Assembly (NCBI RefSeq): GCF_003063625.1
Contig: NZ_CP026604.1
Location: 4,938,065 to 5,002,064, forward strand
Reading direction: 5' to 3'
Source: Saccharobesus litoralis
Lineage (GTDB): Bacteria; Pseudomonadota; Gammaproteobacteria; Enterobacterales; Alteromonadaceae
Length of the DNA stretch: 64,000 nucleotides
Part shown: piece after piece, positions 63,501 through 64,000 of the stretch
How positions within the stretch are numbered: the first letter of the stretch is position 1
How the letters are laid out: every line of letters begins with the position of its first letter
Notes under the pieces: generated by a model
What the model was told of the DNA's origin: nothing
Database searches by the model: none
Seen by the model: the letters and a program-made list of their open reading frames with translations, nothing else
Made by a program: the position numbers and the translations under genes

Positions 63501-64000
63501 GGCTATCACCATCGCTATCAAAAGCATTAAAACAAGCTTGTAATGTTTGCTTGTCGCGGATTTGACCATTAAATCGAATAGCGGTTACAGGTTCAAAACT
63601 CACTACAGGCGCGTGATTGTCTACTTGAGTGGCAGCAAATGAAATAATTAAGCTGCCATTGGCATCCACTTGTTTTTCATGCTGGGCAACACTACTGGCT
63701 AAAACATCACGGCAACGCGCATTGATCCGCGTACCTTCTTTGACATCCGCCCGTTGCAAGGTAATTTGCGCACCGGGTTGTTGCACAAACCAAACTTGGC
63801 TATCCCTAAACACTTCGACTTCAACCGTGTCACCATTGGGATCGTCGCATTGTGGTAACGTCAGGTTAAACGTGGTGTTATCAGCAATGGATAATAATCT
63901 GTCGGCAGCAAAATCACCTAAGTTCTGCCCTAAATCCAGCTGATTAACTTGAACCTGAAAAATACTATTGGCTGTGGTGGTTTGTGTTCCGCCATTGTCC
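57520..64000 (-). CDS. Giant secreted protein: Ig-like repeats, GH30-like domain, glycoamylase-like domain (N-terminus beyond window)
   Basis: The frame is open to the window edge (about 2160 codons); residues before the GTG at 63813 continue in frame, so that is not the start. From about 60100 to the edge are at least six units of about 195 residues, each with an RDNQ...VC-DPDGD half and a CxxG...ADTEGD half with paired cysteines. A GH30-like barrel follows (about 58700-60070; AFGATLTDSAA, LRYPMAGM, WSAPGWMK). The acid/base motif reads MQNQP instead of MQNEP; the nucleophile Glu in FLTECSN is kept. The last 400 residues resemble glycoamylase-like (alpha/alpha)6 barrels (SGATGFGLVALAI, YVWGFGFG). 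Likely polysaccharide binding or degradation. Confidence 0.75.
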   Translation of the reverse strand, partial: DNGGTQTTTANSIFQVQVNQLDLGQNLGDFAADRLLSIADNTTFNLTLPQCDDPNGDTVEVEVFRDSQVWFVQQPGAQITLQRADVKEGTRINARCRDVLASSVAQHEKQVDANGSLIISFAATQVDNHAPVVSFEPVTAIRFNGQIRDKQTLQACFNAFDSDGDSLNNSLFYQLDGAALTQLPLTVDCAEITLQDVGGQRLNLVARSSDGVTTTEQQLDLGMIYSDTIRQAQAQNSRCVVGSSAQSVNVRVDADNEFDPFVLQVIDVSDGRVLRELGQQRSATISFACDNIGQTQYVVRNLSRGLSSDSVVYSHSVTSQANQLPQVDISVPTGAVLGQPPAYRDNQLLSVCLHTSDADNDVVTGQLSYQFSQDSGQTPLNLTNNCATVDTDGRGGQTLILYATASDGFATINETRNLGVVHADTIQFPVAQSGSCQLGSVSVTYQVNVQADTEGDPHSLKVLNASDLSLIQNLGAVTTGSFSLPCNNLGTTEFIVANNSRGLQVNSLNYQHVVTQAVNQAPSLTLDISGETYNGRYRDQQNLQVCYTAIDPEQQAVTVNARYSFANDAPVALSLDDNYCGQISTLNRGNQGLALYAEVSDGEVSNSLSSDLGVIYLDTIQVAFTDEVSCFANGSAHTYMVDVTSDIEGDAIALSVFNASDNSLIADMGNQAPFSFSLPCTLVGNTDYYIVNRSRNLGSFSRTYRHAVMDQPNTPPSVVINIENAARYDGLVRDNQTISVCIEETDPDGDNLTTTASYQFSSQTSATNMVLSGGCADINTTGQGGNDLVLNVSVNDGTETVNQSPEFKIHRDTIQYAASASQFCRIGDASRRYAISVPPDLEGDDTSLSIINADTGSVISTFGNASAANFVRSCSSAQTLNFYLQVASRGLTSRSVTYQHIVSNENNTPPSVNLSLTNPERLNGDVRDNQIIEVCLAATDAEDATLATNVFYQFDNEVEQELTLANGCGNIDLTNQGDKTLLLNGFASDGTATSHDTESYRIHSDTINVAVSASGSCRAGDAARQYAVTVGADAEGDSYSVDVFNVTTGAILASLGQVTASNFTLPCDTASAINFAIRTTARGITAESLYYSHVVSDTLNSAPSASSELFNVERVGEQIRDNHTFGICLTGTDPDNDSLTLSANYRYNEDAFTALNLDSQNCSSINTTGQGGNNLMLQIFVNDGQIETTVFESLGEIHTDTIQTAQTVSSECTLGESALRYSVLVPTDTEGDSHNIRVLASDNSLIANLGTANQSEFTLDCTSLGISTFTLVNDSRGLQQTSTEYTHKVNASLTNTVSVWQTNADQSLLLSQTTSQALKVGSGNAPIQIDVSDANEYQAIHAFGATLTDSAASLIHGSANTDAIVSQLFNPNSGIGISGLRYPMAGMSEFVSRVANSYNDRPTGLTDPDLDFFSISADEDFMLPTLQGALLQNPEIDLIATNWSAPGWMKTASNQTLFGGELNPTFYDSYANYFLKFFQAYRGLNIEFDYLSMQNQPHQDTVPGITLNFPSMHWDTSDYVSFMDDHLEEALRRSGFNPGYLVWDGNWTDNNTQNTSDIGTLANSLLNNENYDRFVKGVAWQCYQADDGFADYSQAFALGMPADKLRFLTECSNRVDNRSFGQILAQDVGDMFIGSLRQSVHAIYYASLALDENNGPNQGGCSDCRSVVTIDNSGQMLFNAEYYALGHFSQFVKPGAVRIDSATESGQIETVAFKNSDNSIVLVAVNRSNAELSFDVNWSGQFYNYSLPAYSVATFKWASDNEPIANAQQVSQASELASRTYDLIQEMRIASTGMFRQHYNVTTLQNADISSGATGFGLVALAIAHRMEWSTTAATQGLLALNAINGQVDGFTPDRNSNGMFRARMTSDGSNAQNSDYSVVETAQLLAGAIILRNTIPTEGIREGVDTLLTSVDWTDAIVDADTGEVGLTQSAEGTVLTSQLPYGEQMLIVWLAKNQGERAALDLWDNHYLSGEVFSRYVSDGHFVPANESAVPVSATVHQHNFYLIQEAISSANYRTLMREHAAAEKDYWLNNFAEDSYVWGFGFGENSQATSDPFRDSLVDHPGNYAHAPTIAGFVITDITQLEDFLQWQDNNLALVNNQTTMESIPWRFSQLQPAIAMTKVEMHGVINQLMGLASHPGLLDISFFRNNTAYPPPETD

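Overview
The window looks like chromosomal DNA of a marine gammaproteobacterium of the Alteromonadales type. The evidence is the leuABCD order, epd-pgk and tkt, Mrp, NirBD with a NarK-type transporter, DUF1415 and DUF481 proteins, and several large secreted proteins for polysaccharide use (a sulfatase, a GH30-like enzyme). A genus close to Catenovulum is a guess from general flavour, not a measurement. Base composition is moderately AT-rich. Gaps between genes are crowded with small repeats.

Layout. 1-1045: end of an IS4-family (IS10-like) element running off the left edge. 1475-2008: five tRNAs (Leu, Gln, Gln, Leu, Met in map order, all minus strand) behind one strong promoter. 2259-4509: DUF1415 protein and a SulP anion transporter. 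4666-10119: leucine operon with a newly read leader peptide and attenuator, leuABCD and a terminator; a 177-bp repeat sits between leuA and leuB. 10539-12059: HD-GYP phosphodiesterase and a small BFD-like protein. 12448-15262: an Imm49-like immunity gene, the stump of a probable toxin, and a REP-associated transposase with a partial duplicate. 15422-17892: three secreted proteins, two of them paralogues flanking a papain-like hydrolase. 17979-21900: NADH-linked assimilatory nitrate reductase (two genes). 22199-26848: M42-like peptidase and a large c-type cytochrome/HzsA-like secreted protein. 27255-28733: a complete IS4-family element with its 8-bp target duplication. 29080-35878: a hypothetical protein, a DUF481 protein, pgk, epd (apparently starting at ATT) and tkt. 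36198-48882: the main nitrogen cluster. 49087-53424: a hypothetical protein, Mrp and a sulfatase-YHYH fusion. 53563-57199: molybdopterin operon moeA-mobA-moaBCDE. 57520-64000: a giant multi-domain GH30-like protein, open at the right edge.

How the genes work together. The coherent theme is nitrate assimilation. NarK imports nitrate. Two different molybdenum nitrate reductases are encoded: an NADH-linked soluble pair (17979-21900), and a NasA-like subunit paired with a fused DmsB-DmsC-type membrane electron-transfer protein (44698-48882) without a Tat signal. NirBD reduces nitrite to ammonium, CobA makes the siroheme precursor, and the moe/mob/moa operon supplies the molybdenum cofactor (no moaA is seen here). 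The two halves of the main cluster diverge from a 635-bp region holding two good sigma-54 -24/-12 promoters facing outward and NtrC-like palindromes between them, so nitrogen-limitation control is likely. A PP2C-phosphatase/Ser-Thr-kinase fusion sits beside narK.

Three repeat families fill the gaps. The first is GTAGG-headed hairpins of REP type whose stems vary with compensating changes. The second is a TATAGTC...GACTATA element of about 130-225 bp. The third is a GCAAGCATAAATGCTCGCC repeat that served as the target of the complete IS.
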